Part shown: positions 49,208-56,926 of the stretch, piece after piece
Layout: each line of letters begins with the position of its first letter
Position numbering within the stretch: the stretch's first letter is position 1
DNA from: Prevotellaceae bacterium UBA4301
GTDB taxonomy: Bacteria; Bacteroidota; Bacteroidia; Bacteroidales; Bacteroidaceae
Direction of reading: 5' to 3'
DNA length: 64,000 nucleotides
Assembly (NCBI GenBank): GCA_002395775.1
Contig: DGUV01000075.1
Location: forward strand, 1-64,000
The notes under the pieces: model-generated
What the model was told of the DNA's origin: nothing
The model's input: only the letters and a program-made list of their open reading frames with translations
Database searches by the model: none
Program-made: the position numbers and the translations under genes

Positions 49208-49972
49208 TTATGGCTTTGTGTCTCCCTCTATGTAGTTCTCGAGATAGAGGTGCTGACCATCGAAGACGGCATAGGTGAACTGGCTGATCCAGTCGCCGAG
49301 GATGAGCATGCGACAGGTGTGGGAGAGCATGAGGTCGAGCTCGATGTGGCGATGACCGAAGATGAAGTAGTTGATGTCGGGATGGGAGGCCAGGTATTGC
49401 TTGGCATAGAGGACGAGATGTTCGCGGTCCTCACCGAGATAAGGAGGATCGCCTCCGTCGCCATGGCTGATGCGGCTGTGGCGTGCCCAGGAGAGGCCGA
49501 AGCGCATACCGAGGTCGGGATGGAGCCAACGGAAGAGCCACTGGCAAAGGGGGCTGTGGAAGATGGAGCGTATGACGCGGAACTTGGGGTCGGGGTCGCC
49601 GAGTCCGTCGCCGTGACCGAGGTAGAAGGTCTGGTCGGCCAGGGAGAGCGTCATGGGTTGGCGGTGGAGAATGACGCCGCACTCCTCGGTGAGATAGTCC
49701 CATGTCCAGATGTCGTGGTTGCCCGTGAAGTAGTGGACTTCGACACCGAGGTCGGTGAGTTCGGATATCTTACCCAGGAAACGGGTGAAGCCGCGGGGTA
49801 CGACGGTTCGGTATTCGAACCAGAAGTCGAACATGTCTCCGAGGAGATAGACGGCTTCGGCCTTGTCCTTGATTTCGTCGAGGAAACGCACGAGGCGGCG
49901 CTCCTGCTGCCTTGTGTGTTTCAAGGCTTTACTGCCCAAGTGGGCGTCAGAGAGAAAGTAGATATTCTTCAT
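49208..49972 (-). CDS. lpxH: UDP-2,3-diacylglucosamine diphosphatase (LpxH-like)
   Basis: 254 residues. Calcineurin-like metallophosphatase with metal ligands in order: SDAHLG (Asp 9, His 11), LGDMFDFW, TGNHDIW, LGHGDGLGD and FGHRHIE. LpxH-type enzymes split UDP-diacylglucosamine to lipid X in lipid A synthesis at the inner face of the membrane; the WFEY and NHD spacing fits that group. The gene is preceded by (GGAGTTA)-type repeats (49978-50106), which must lie in its leader. It is the only lipid A gene in the window. Confidence 0.88.
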   Translation of the reverse strand: MKNIYFLSDAHLGSKALKHTRQQERRLVRFLDEIKDKAEAVYLLGDMFDFWFEYRTVVPRGFTRFLGKISELTDLGVEVHYFTGNHDIWTWDYLTEECGVILHRQPMTLSLADQTFYLGHGDGLGDPDPKFRVIRSIFHSPLCQWLFRWLHPDLGMRFGLSWARHSRISHGDGGDPPYLGEDREHLVLYAKQYLASHPDINYFIFGHRHIELDLMLSHTCRMLILGDWISQFTYAVFDGQHLYLENYIEGDTKP

Positions 49973-49977
49973 TTCTT

Positions 49978-50106
49978 AAGGAGTTAACGACCTGCGGTCG
50001 AGGAGTTATATTGGGAGTTATGTGGGGAGTTATATTGGGAGTTATATTGGGAGTTATGTGGGGAGTTATGTGGGGAGTTATGTGGGGAGTTATTGTTCAC
50101 TGGAGT
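49978..50106 (+). repeat. GGAGTTA repeat block with a hairpin
   Basis: One hairpin unit (GGAGTTA-ACGACC-TGC-GGTCGA-GGAGTTA, stem 49988-50000) followed by seven or eight copies of GGAGTTATRTTGG/GGAGTTATGTGG-type 12-base units. It lies upstream of lpxH and over the end of the four-helix-bundle gene; the opposite-facing block is at 50505-50635. Confidence 0.85.
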
Positions 50107-50488
50107 TATGTTGAGACTTGGCGGTAGAGGCCGAGGATTTCTCTCTTATTCCCTTGCAATAGGCATTAAGGTATACGCTAGCACCTTCAAGAGAGTGATT
50201 GAGTTCTTCATGTTCTTCAGAACTAATGTAATCCAGATCGCGAGAAAGCATAATATAAAAACGACATTCTTCCAAACTGCCTTGGGCAATGTTAAGGAAA
50301 CGAAGTTTATCAGCTATGCTGAGCTTTTTATATCCTTCGGCAATATTAGCCGTTATTGATACGGCAGCTCTTTGGAATTGTGACGCAAGACCATAACGCT
50401 CATAATCTGGGAATTTACGAGTTACTTTGTAAGTCATTAGCACAAACTCATAAGCCTTCTGCCATGCAATTATATCCTTGAATGTCAT
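50090..50488 (-). CDS. Four-helix-bundle protein (23S rRNA intervening-sequence/Avd-like family)
   Basis: 132 residues. FKDIIAWQKAYEFVLMTYKV, the AAVSITANIAEGYKK block and EECRFYIMLSRDLDYIS are the hallmark segments of the S23/IVP family, proteins first seen in 23S rRNA intervening sequences and related to the Avd factor of diversity-generating retroelements. They bind nucleic acid; cellular roles are mostly unknown. No reverse transcriptase or variable gene is present. The last 15 residues run into a GGAGTTA repeat block, and the opposite repeat block lies 17 bases upstream of the start, so the gene is bracketed by inverted repeats. A small gene in a repeat-rich spot suggests a mobile or formerly mobile unit. 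Confidence 0.88.
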   Translation of the reverse strand: MTFKDIIAWQKAYEFVLMTYKVTRKFPDYERYGLASQFQRAAVSITANIAEGYKKLSIADKLRFLNIAQGSLEECRFYIMLSRDLDYISSEEHEELNHSLEGASVYLNAYCKGIREKSSASTAKSQHNSSEQ

Positions 50489-50504
50489 GTATTCTTTTTT
50501 TATT

Positions 50505-50635
50505 ACCTTTTAACTCCTCGACCAAAGGTCGTTAACTCCTTTTATTACCTTTTAACTCCTCAACTATGGTTGTTAACTCCTTGCTCAAGGAGCATTAACT
50601 CCTCGACCAAAGGTCGTTAACTCCTTTTATTACAT
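50505..50635 (-). repeat. TAACTCC repeat block with four variable-stem hairpins
   Basis: TAACTCC boxes separated by hairpins with different stems: CGACC-AAA-GGTCG (50519-50531), CAAC-TATG-GTTG (50561-50572), TGCTC-AAG-GAGCA (50582-50594) and CGACC-AAA-GGTCG (50604-50616), with TTTTATTACCTTT spacers. Stem sequences change but pairing is kept. Confidence 0.85.
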
Positions 50636-50944
50636 CATCCCCAGTTCCAACTTCGCTTCTTCGGACATCATGTCCTTGTCCCACTCGGGTTCGAAGACCA
50701 GATTGACATCGACGTGGCGGAGGCCATCGATGGTCTCGAGCTTCTGGCGCACGTCCTCCATGATGAAGTCGGCGGCAGGGCAGTTGGGGGCGGTGAGCGT
50801 CATATCGACCTGAAGCTCGGTGGCATCGTCGGAGAGTTCGATGCGATAGATGAGTCCGAGGTCATAGATGTTGACGGGGATTTCGGGGTCATAGACGGTC
50901 TTGAGGAGGTCGATGACTTTTTCTTGTATCTCTATTTGGTCCAT
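50630..50944 (-). CDS. DUF59/MIP18-family iron-sulfur assembly protein (SufT-like)
   Basis: 104 residues from ATG 50944 (MDQIEIQEKVIDLLKTVYD). A longer frame upstream consists of AATTGATAATTGG-type repeat sequence and overlaps radC, so it was not used. DPEIPVNIYDLGLIYRIEL is the family signature, and MTLTAPNCPAADFI holds the conserved Cys. Members help deliver Fe-S clusters to target proteins. No suf genes are adjacent. The stop sits inside the repeat block at 50505-50635. Confidence 0.88.
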   Translation of the reverse strand: MDQIEIQEKVIDLLKTVYDPEIPVNIYDLGLIYRIELSDDATELQVDMTLTAPNCPAADFIMEDVRQKLETIDGLRHVDVNLVFEPEWDKDMMSEEAKLELGMM

Positions 50945-50981
50945 TATCAATTTCCAATTATCAATTTTCAATTTTCCATTT

Positions 50982-51746
50982 TCATATCTTCCCTTGTTCG
51001 CGATAGCTGTAGTAGCCTGTGTCGGCAACGATGATGTGGTCGGTGAACTGGATGTTCATGGTCTCACAGGCCGACTGTACGGAGCGGGTGAGGCGGTCGT
51101 CCTCGCGACTGGGGCGGAGATTGCCGCTGGGATGGTTGTGGCAAAGGATGAGGGCGGTGGCCCGTTGGAGCAGGGCCTGGCGCATGACCTCGCGCACATC
51201 GACGGCGGTGCCTGCGATGCCTCCGCGACTGATGAGGGCAGAGGAGATGATGCTGTGGTTTTGGCGCAGGAAGAGCACGCGGCACTCCTCGAGCGGAAGG
51301 TCGCGCATGTCGGCAAAGTATTCGTAGGCCTGACTGCTGTCGGTGATGCAGCGGCGCGACACCACTTCCTCGCGACGCCGACGGCTGCCCAGTTCGCAGG
51401 CTGCGAGCAGGGTGATGGCCTTGGCCTCGCCGATGCCCTTGTAGCGACTGGTGAGGTCGTTGATGGAGAGGCGTCCCAGGGCATTGAGACTGTTGTCGCA
51501 GTCGTGCAGGACGCGTTGCATGAGTCCGACGGCTGTCTCCTCGGCATTGCCGCTGCCGATGAGTATGGCCAGCAGCTCGGCATCGGAGAGGGCTGCGGAC
51601 CCGTGGGCCATCATCTTCTCACGAGGGCGTGCGTCAAGGGGGAGGGATTTTATTGTTAATGATTTTCTTCCAATAGAAGGCTCACCCCCTTGCCCCTCCC
51701 TATTAAGGAGGGGGAATGTTACGTCTAATGTCCCGGTCTTTTTCAT
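50982..51746 (-). CDS. radC: RadC-family JAB-domain protein with repeat-coded N-terminus
   Basis: 254 residues from ATG 51746 (MKKTGTLDV). An ATG at 51773 adds only sequence from a TAACTCC repeat. The conserved protein starts at about residue 29 (LTIKSLPLDARPREKM); residues about 11-24 (PLLNREGQGGEPSI) are encoded by a GC-rich repeat (51679-51716). A helix-hairpin-helix segment (RYKGIGEAKAITLLAA) and the JAMM metal motif (HNHPSGN...D) follow. RadC was linked to repair, but the function is unsettled. It overlaps no other gene; the glycosyltransferase gene upstream ends 59 bases away, across a TAACTCC hairpin. Confidence 0.88.
   Translation of the reverse strand: MKKTGTLDVTFPLLNREGQGGEPSIGRKSLTIKSLPLDARPREKMMAHGSAALSDAELLAILIGSGNAEETAVGLMQRVLHDCDNSLNALGRLSINDLTSRYKGIGEAKAITLLAACELGSRRRREEVVSRRCITDSSQAYEYFADMRDLPLEECRVLFLRQNHSIISSALISRGGIAGTAVDVREVMRQALLQRATALILCHNHPSGNLRPSREDDRLTRSVQSACETMNIQFTDHIIVADTGYYSYREQGKI
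51679..51716 (-). repeat. GC-rich repeat coding for part of the RadC N-terminus
   Basis: CTCACCCCCTTGCCCCTCCC, TATTAA, GGAGGGGG; read on the minus strand as PLLNREGQGGEPS. Confidence 0.7.
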
Positions 51747-51757
51747 TACAACAATTT

Positions 51758-51803
51758 TTAACTCCTGCGCCAAAGGCGCTTAACTCCCCTTTAACTCCCC
51801 TTT
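51758..51803 (-). repeat. TAACTCC repeat with GCGCC hairpin
   Basis: TAACTCCT-GCGCC-AAA-GGCGC-TTAACTCCCCTTTAACTCCCC (stem 51767-51779). It lies between the glycosyltransferase stop and the radC start. Same family as 50505-50635, with a different stem. Confidence 0.8.
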
Positions 51804-51804
51804 T

Positions 51805-52899
51805 CTATTTATAGAAAGTTTTCTCGAAGGCTTGGAGTTCCTCGTTGCGGCCAAGGACGCAGCGGAGCCACCAGGCACGGAGGAAGCCAGAGCCGTAGCC
51901 CAGGAGCTGGATGAACGAGGCCGGGATGCTGAGCAGGCCTACGCGCAGACTGCGGTTCTGCAGGGAAGAGTCGATGAGGATGACGAGCGCATAGAGCAAG
52001 AGCGGCAGGAGGGCCAAGCCCATGAGGGCAGCTCCGAAATAGGAGACGACGAGTCCCATGTTGCATCCCGTGGGTCCGCAATAGGCTGAGCAAAGGTCGA
52101 GAATCAGGAACACGAGGCCCGTGAGGAAGACGGCGGACAGGGTGGCGACGCCTACAGTGAAGACGGCGGGCAGGAGGTGGACCAACTTGAGGCTGTCGGG
52201 ATGGCGCTTATAGAGATTGATGCGCGCGATGCCGCTATTGTGGACCTGACGGAAGAACTTGCGGAAGTCTGTCCTGCGCTTGTGCCATACCCAAGCCTCG
52301 GGGAAGAGGCGACAACGGGCGCCCGACTTGAAGATGCGAATGCTGAAGTCGATGTCCTCGCCGAATCGCATGCGGGAGAAACCGCCAAGGCGGTCGTAGA
52401 GCGACTTCTGGATGCCCATGTTGAAGGAGCGGGGATAGAACTTATCGAGAGCCCCTTTCTTTTTCCCTCCGCGGATGCCGCCGGTGGTGAAGAACGAGGT
52501 CATGGAATAGTTGATGGCCTTCTGGACAGGCGTGAAGCTCTCGTGGGCACGGTCGGGACCACCGAAGGCCTCGCAGGGGCGGTCGGTGAGTTCCTTGTCA
52601 ACCTCCGAGAGATAGCCTTCGGGAAGCACCACATCGCTGTCCAGGACGATGAGATACTGGCCCCGGGCACGCTCAGCACCATAGTTGCGGCTTTGGCCTG
52701 GTCCGGAGTTGGGCTTCTCGAAATAGCGAACATCCAGCTGCTGGGCATAGCGACCGACAACATCTTCACAACGGACTTGGGAACCATCCTCGACTATCAG
52801 GACCTCGAAATCGCGGAGAGTCTGATGCGTCAGGCTCTGCAGGAGTTCGTCCACCTCGTCGGGGCGGTTGAAAACGGGAACAATGATGCTGTATTTCAT
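51805..52899 (-). CDS. GT2-family glycosyltransferase with C-terminal membrane segments
   Basis: 364 residues. The N-terminal GT-A domain (about 1-245) starts YSIIVPVFNRPDEVDELLQS and carries the metal motif VLDSDVVLP and the acceptor-side block FGEDIDFSIRIF (ED). Three hydrophobic segments (about 250-350) anchor it in the membrane. It transfers a sugar from a nucleotide donor to an unknown lipid or polysaccharide acceptor. It has its own promoter and is divergent from the M3 peptidase gene. No glycan cluster lies beside it. Confidence 0.88.
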   Translation of the reverse strand: MKYSIIVPVFNRPDEVDELLQSLTHQTLRDFEVLIVEDGSQVRCEDVVGRYAQQLDVRYFEKPNSGPGQSRNYGAERARGQYLIVLDSDVVLPEGYLSEVDKELTDRPCEAFGGPDRAHESFTPVQKAINYSMTSFFTTGGIRGGKKKGALDKFYPRSFNMGIQKSLYDRLGGFSRMRFGEDIDFSIRIFKSGARCRLFPEAWVWHKRRTDFRKFFRQVHNSGIARINLYKRHPDSLKLVHLLPAVFTVGVATLSAVFLTGLVFLILDLCSAYCGPTGCNMGLVVSYFGAALMGLALLPLLLYALVILIDSSLQNRSLRVGLLSIPASFIQLLGYGSGFLRAWWLRCVLGRNEELQAFEKTFYK

Positions 52900-52922
52900 G
52901 ATTATATTCGCAATTATAAGGC

Positions 52923-52992
52923 CAAAGGTACGAATAAGCCATCAAAATACCAAACATGTTTGGGCATTTTCACAGAAGAATTCGTATATTTG
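52923..52992. promoter_or_regulatory. Divergent promoters sharing a palindromic -33 region
   Basis: Minus: TTTG (52954-52951), 20 bases, TACCTTTG (52930-52923) for the glycosyltransferase. Plus: TTTG (52959-52962), 22 bases, TATATTTG (52985-52992) for the M3 peptidase. The two TTTG boxes are the ends of one perfect 12-bp palindrome, CAAACATGTTTG (52951-52962). Confidence 0.65.
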
Positions 52993-53021
52993 CGGTGTCA
53001 ACACCTAACAACTAACCCGCT

Positions 53022-55151
53022 ATGAAAAAGAGACTCATGACCCTGGGACTGTCGGCTGCAGTGATGTCGGCAGGCATCGTGCCCCTGACTTCCTGTCAGC
53101 AGACCAACACAGACAACCCTCTGCTGACGGAGAGCACACTGCCCTTCGGCGCTCCCGACTTCAGCAAGATTGAAGAGAGCGACTACATGCCCGCCTTTGA
53201 GGTGGCCATCAAGGAGAAGCGCGACGAAATCAGCCAAATCGTGAAGAACGAGGAAGAGCCGACGTTCGAGAACACTATCCTGGCCCTGGAGGAAAGCGGA
53301 AAGACGCTGGACCGCGTGAGCCGCATCTTCTTTGCCCTGGTGGAGGCCGACAAGACTCCGGGCATGGGCGAGATAGAGAAAAAGGTGACGCCCATGCTGA
53401 CTGACCTGGAGAACGAGATAGCCTTCAATAAAGATTTGTTTGGACGCATCAAAACGGTGTATGACCGCGACCACGATGCCCTGGAAGGCGAGGAACAGAA
53501 ACTGCTGGAAGAAACATACAAGGACTTCGTGCGCAAGGGCGCCCTGCTCTCCGACGAGGATATGGCAAGGATGAAGGAGATAAACCTGCGCATATCGGAC
53601 CTGCAGACCCAATGGGGCGAGGCTCTGCCCAAGGCCACGAACGACGCCGTGGTGTGGGTGGAGAAGAAGGAAGACCTGGCCGGACTGTCGGAGGCCGACA
53701 TTGCCCAATGCAAGAAGGACGCCGAGAACCTGGGCGGAAAGGCTCCCTATGCCATCGTCATCATCAACACCACGCAGCAGCCCTTGCTGACCAGCCTGGA
53801 CAATCGCGACCTGCGGCGCAAGGTGTTTGAGGCCTCGCTGCACCGGGCCGACGGCACCAACACGCACAACACCTACCCCATCGTGGTGGAGATTGCCAAA
53901 CTGCGTGCTGAACAGGCCAAGCTGATGGGATATGAGAACTATGCCTCCTACTCGCTGGAGAAGACCATGGCCGGCACGCCCGAAAGCGTGTATGCCTTCC
54001 TGAAACAACTGATTGCCGCATACACCCCGAAGGCCGAGGCCGAGACAAAGGCCATCGAAGCCTATGCCCAACGGATCGAGGGAGCAGACTTCCGACTGGA
54101 ACCTTACGACCGTTTCTACTACTCGGCCAAGATGAAGAAAGAGATGCTGGACATCTCGGACGAAGAGGTGAAGCCCTACTTCAACGTCGATAGCGTGCTG
54201 GAGAACGGCGTGTTCTATGCGGCCAACCGCGCGTATGGCCTCAGCTTCAAGCAGCGCACCGACATCCCGACTTATCACCCCGACATGAAGGTGTTTGAGG
54301 TGCTGGACAAGGACGGAAGCCAGCTGGCTCTGTTCTATTGCGACTACTTCCGTAGGCCCACGAAGCGCGGCGGAGCCTGGATGGACGGCTTTGCCAAGCA
54401 GAGCCACCAGAGGCAGCAGAAACCTATTATCTTCAATGTATGTAACTTTGCTAAGGCACCAGAGGGTCAGCCCTCGCTGCTGACGTGGGACGAGGTGACG
54501 ACACTGTTCCACGAGTTTGGCCATGCCCTGCACGGAATCCTTTCTGACTGTCGGTACAATCGATTGAGCGGAACATCTGTCGCACGCGACTTTGTGGAGA
54601 TGCCCTCGCAGTTCAACGAGTCGTTTGCCTCCATCCCCGAGGTGTTTGACCACTATGCGCGCCACTGCGAAACGGGCGAGCCCATGCCTGCCGACCTGAA
54701 GGAGAGAATGCTGAAGTCCATCAACTTCCAGACGGCCTACGCACTGGGCGAGAACCTGGCTGCCACATGCGTGGACATGGCCTGGCACATGTTGCCAGCC
54801 GACCAGATTCCCACGGCCGAGGAGGCTGCCAACTTTGAGAGCGAGGCACTGAAGGCAGTGGGACTGCTGAACACACAGATTCCGCCCCGCTACAGCACCA
54901 GTTACTTCAACCACGTTTGGGGCAGCGGCTATGCTGCTGGCTATTACAGCTATCTGTGGACCGAGGTGCTGGCCGTGAACATCGCCGATGTCTTTGCCCA
55001 ACGCGGTGCCTTGGCTCCGGAAACGGGACAGGACTTCCGCGACAAGGTGCTGAGCCGCGGTAACACGGGCGACCTGATGGAGATGTTCTCGAACTTTACG
55101 GGAATGGAGAGCCCCGATGCTTCGGGACTGCTGAAAGCAAGAGGAATGTAG
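53022..55151 (+). CDS. M3-family zinc peptidase lipoprotein (dipeptidyl carboxypeptidase-like)
   Basis: 709 residues. Signal MKKRLMTLGLSAAVMSAGIV with lipobox LTSC at about residue 25 indicates a lipoprotein. Zinc motif LFHEFGHALHGILSD (HEFGH near 497-501) with the downstream Glu in NESFASIPEV. The length and the YYSAKMKKEMLDISDEEVKPYF block match the Dcp group, which removes C-terminal dipeptides from short peptides. With the M13 lipoprotein at 21.9 kb it is the second envelope peptidase in the window. It has its own promoter and no clear partner. Confidence 0.92.
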   Translation: MKKRLMTLGLSAAVMSAGIVPLTSCQQTNTDNPLLTESTLPFGAPDFSKIEESDYMPAFEVAIKEKRDEISQIVKNEEEPTFENTILALEESGKTLDRVSRIFFALVEADKTPGMGEIEKKVTPMLTDLENEIAFNKDLFGRIKTVYDRDHDALEGEEQKLLEETYKDFVRKGALLSDEDMARMKEINLRISDLQTQWGEALPKATNDAVVWVEKKEDLAGLSEADIAQCKKDAENLGGKAPYAIVIINTTQQPLLTSLDNRDLRRKVFEASLHRADGTNTHNTYPIVVEIAKLRAEQAKLMGYENYASYSLEKTMAGTPESVYAFLKQLIAAYTPKAEAETKAIEAYAQRIEGADFRLEPYDRFYYSAKMKKEMLDISDEEVKPYFNVDSVLENGVFYAANRAYGLSFKQRTDIPTYHPDMKVFEVLDKDGSQLALFYCDYFRRPTKRGGAWMDGFAKQSHQRQQKPIIFNVCNFAKAPEGQPSLLTWDEVTTLFHEFGHALHGILSDCRYNRLSGTSVARDFVEMPSQFNESFASIPEVFDHYARHCETGEPMPADLKERMLKSINFQTAYALGENLAATCVDMAWHMLPADQIPTAEEAANFESEALKAVGLLNTQIPPRYSTSYFNHVWGSGYAAGYYSYLWTEVLAVNIADVFAQRGALAPETGQDFRDKVLSRGNTGDLMEMFSNFTGMESPDASGLLKARGM

Positions 55152-55210
55152 AATAATTAAATTAAAAATTAAAAGATAAAAGTTAAGATAAAAGATATAC
55201 GATATAAGAT

Positions 55211-55250
55211 AAAAAACAGCGAAGGGGCACCTTGTGGGTGTCCCTTCGCT
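55211..55250 (-). terminator. Terminator of efp, also positioned after the M3 peptidase gene
   Basis: AGCGAAGGG(A)CACC, loop, GGTGCCCCTTCGCT (55218-55250) followed on the minus strand by GTTTTTTATC. The stem may stop transcription from both sides. Confidence 0.8.
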
Positions 55251-55271
55251 ATTTGGTGAGTCAATAAGATA

Positions 55272-55838
55272 TTAAGCCTTGACGCGACCGAGGTAAGAAC
55301 CATCGCGCGTGTCAACCTCGACAATCTCGCCCTCGTTGATGAAGAGGGGAACGCGAATCTCGGCACCCGTCTCAACCTTGGCAGGCTTGAGGGTGTTGGT
55401 GGCGGTGTCACCCTTGAGGCCGGGCTCGGTCCAAGTGATTTCGAGGTGAACCTTTGCAGGCAGTTCGGCATAGAGGACGGTCTCAGTGCTGGCATCGGCA
55501 ACGACCTCAACATTCTGACCCTCCTTCATGAACTTCACACCAGTAACCTGGTCGGCAGGAATGGTGATCTGCTCGAAGGTCTCGTTGTTCATGAAGATGT
55601 AGTCCTCGCCTTCCTTGTAGAGATACTGATAGGGACGACGCTCTACGCGTACGTCCTCCAGCTTCTCGCCGATGTTGAAGCGACGCTCCAGTACGTTGCC
55701 GCTGACAACGTCCTTGAGGGTGACGTTCATGATGGTGTTACCCTTTCCTGGCTTGCGGTGCAGGAAGTCGATGCAGAAGTAGAGCTTGCCATCCATACGG
55801 ATGCAGGTGCCCTTCTTGATGTCTTGTGAATTGATCAT
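55272..55838 (-). CDS. efp: Translation elongation factor P
   Basis: 188 residues, the exact family length. Three domains; the loop FLHRKPGKGNTIMN carries Lys 32, the site that is modified in many bacteria. EF-P relieves ribosome stalling at polyproline. The C-terminal signature is present (TRDGSYLGRVKA). No modification gene (epmA/B, earP, ymfI-like) lies nearby. The leader contains a TTAACGGG-type low-complexity repeat (55850-55885). Confidence 0.97.
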   Translation of the reverse strand: MINSQDIKKGTCIRMDGKLYFCIDFLHRKPGKGNTIMNVTLKDVVSGNVLERRFNIGEKLEDVRVERRPYQYLYKEGEDYIFMNNETFEQITIPADQVTGVKFMKEGQNVEVVADASTETVLYAELPAKVHLEITWTEPGLKGDTATNTLKPAKVETGAEIRVPLFINEGEIVEVDTRDGSYLGRVKA

Positions 55839-55965
55839 ATATATAAAAGTTTAACGGGTTAACGGGTTAACGGGGTAACGGGGGGAATTTTTATGCGTTT
55901 TATGTGGGTTATTGGGGTAACTTGCAGGGGTTATATGATTTTTCGGGTGCAAAAGTAGTAAAAAA

Positions 55966-55997
55966 TTTGCACGTATCAAAAAAAGTCTGTAATTTTG
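55966..55997 (+). promoter_or_regulatory. Promoter of rpmH
   Basis: TTTG (55966-55969), 20 bases, TAATTTTG (55990-55997), 34 bases before the ATG. Confidence 0.7.
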
Positions 55998-56031
55998 CAG
56001 GCCGAAAATAATAAAAACGATATAAAATAAG

Positions 56032-56187
56032 ATGAAGAGAACATTCCAACCCCACAATCGCCGTCGCAACAACAAGCACGGTTTCCGTCAGAGAATGGCT
56101 ACCGCCAACGGTCGCCGAGTATTGGCTGCGCGCCGCGCTAAGGGCCGCAAGAAGTTGACCGTAGCTGACGAGCATCACGGAAAGTGA
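56032..56187 (+). CDS. rpmH: Ribosomal protein bL34
   Basis: 51 residues: MKRTFQPHNRRRNNKHGFRQ begins the classic bL34 sequence, with RMATANGRRVLAARRAKGRK following. A small, very basic protein of the large ribosomal subunit. It has its own promoter and terminator. In many bacteria rpmH neighbours dnaA and rnpA; here it does not, which is usual for Bacteroidota. Confidence 0.97.
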   Translation: MKRTFQPHNRRRNNKHGFRQRMATANGRRVLAARRAKGRKKLTVADEHHGK

Positions 56188-56209
56188 TTGCACGCAAAAA
56201 AGGACTAAG

Positions 56210-56236
56210 AGAGCAGGTTTCCCTGCTCTTTTTTGT
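56210..56236 (+). terminator. Terminator of rpmH
   Basis: AGAGCAGG, TTTC loop, CCTGCTCT, then TTTTTGTTTT: a textbook intrinsic terminator. Confidence 0.9.
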
Positions 56237-56290
56237 TTTATAGGAAAAGATTTTGTAATTTTACCCCCTAAATAAAAGAAGATTACGCGC

Positions 56291-56926
56291 ATGAGCCTGA
56301 AAAAGAAACTCCTGAGCCCCATCATCTGGGGCAATCTGCTGGTGATGGCACTGGCCGTGGTGGCATTGAGCATAGGCCTGTGGGTGGGACTGGACAAGTA
56401 CACCCATCACGGTGAGGAAATCATGGTGCCCGATGTGGAAGGCAAACTCATCGGCGATGCCGAATACACACTGGAGATGCTCGACCTGGTGGCCGTGGTC
56501 GTGGATTCGACCTACAACAGGCAATTGCCCTCGGGAGCCGTCATGCTGCAGCAGCCCAAAGGCGGCAGCAAGGTGAAGTCGGGGAGAGAAATCTACCTGA
56601 CCATCAACTCACGCGAATCGCCCACGGTGGGCCTGCCCGACATTGCCGACAACTGCTCGATGCGCGAAGCAGAGGACCGACTGCGCTCGCTGGGCTTCAG
56701 ACTGGGGCCCGTGGAAATGGTGGCAGGCGACAAAGACTGGGTGTATGGGGTGAAATGCAAGGGCCGCACCGTGATGACGGGCGAGCGCATCCCCACCGAT
56801 GCCGTGCTGACCCTGATGGTGGGCAACGGCGTGCAAGAGGAAGAATGGTTTGACTACGACGACGAGGAACCCGACAGTCTGGGGACCGACGTTGAAGCAG
56901 AACCCGAAACTGACGTGGATGAATAG
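56291..56926 (+). CDS. PASTA-domain membrane protein
   Basis: 211 residues: short cytoplasmic N-terminus, one membrane segment (about 13-35), then two or three PASTA repeats (VPDVEGKLIGDAEYTLEML and LPDIADNCSMREAEDRLRSL) and an acidic tail. PASTA domains bind peptidoglycan-type muropeptides or beta-lactam-like groups; here there is no kinase or transpeptidase domain, a form common in Bacteroidota. The next gene starts inside its last codons. It lies in one transcription unit with the RluD-type synthase and ddl, so a link to cell-wall growth is plausible. Confidence 0.88.
   Translation: MSLKKKLLSPIIWGNLLVMALAVVALSIGLWVGLDKYTHHGEEIMVPDVEGKLIGDAEYTLEMLDLVAVVVDSTYNRQLPSGAVMLQQPKGGSKVKSGREIYLTINSRESPTVGLPDIADNCSMREAEDRLRSLGFRLGPVEMVAGDKDWVYGVKCKGRTVMTGERIPTDAVLTLMVGNGVQEEEWFDYDDEEPDSLGTDVEAEPETDVDE

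Noticed and set aside
49978..50106. Regular GGAGTTA repeats that might suggest a small CRISPR array
   Set aside because: Units are only about 12 bases with no unique spacers of constant length, and no cas genes are present; it is a tandem repeat.
50090..50488. Accessory gene (avd) of a diversity-generating retroelement
   Set aside because: The family is related, but no reverse transcriptase, template repeat or variable gene was seen within the window.
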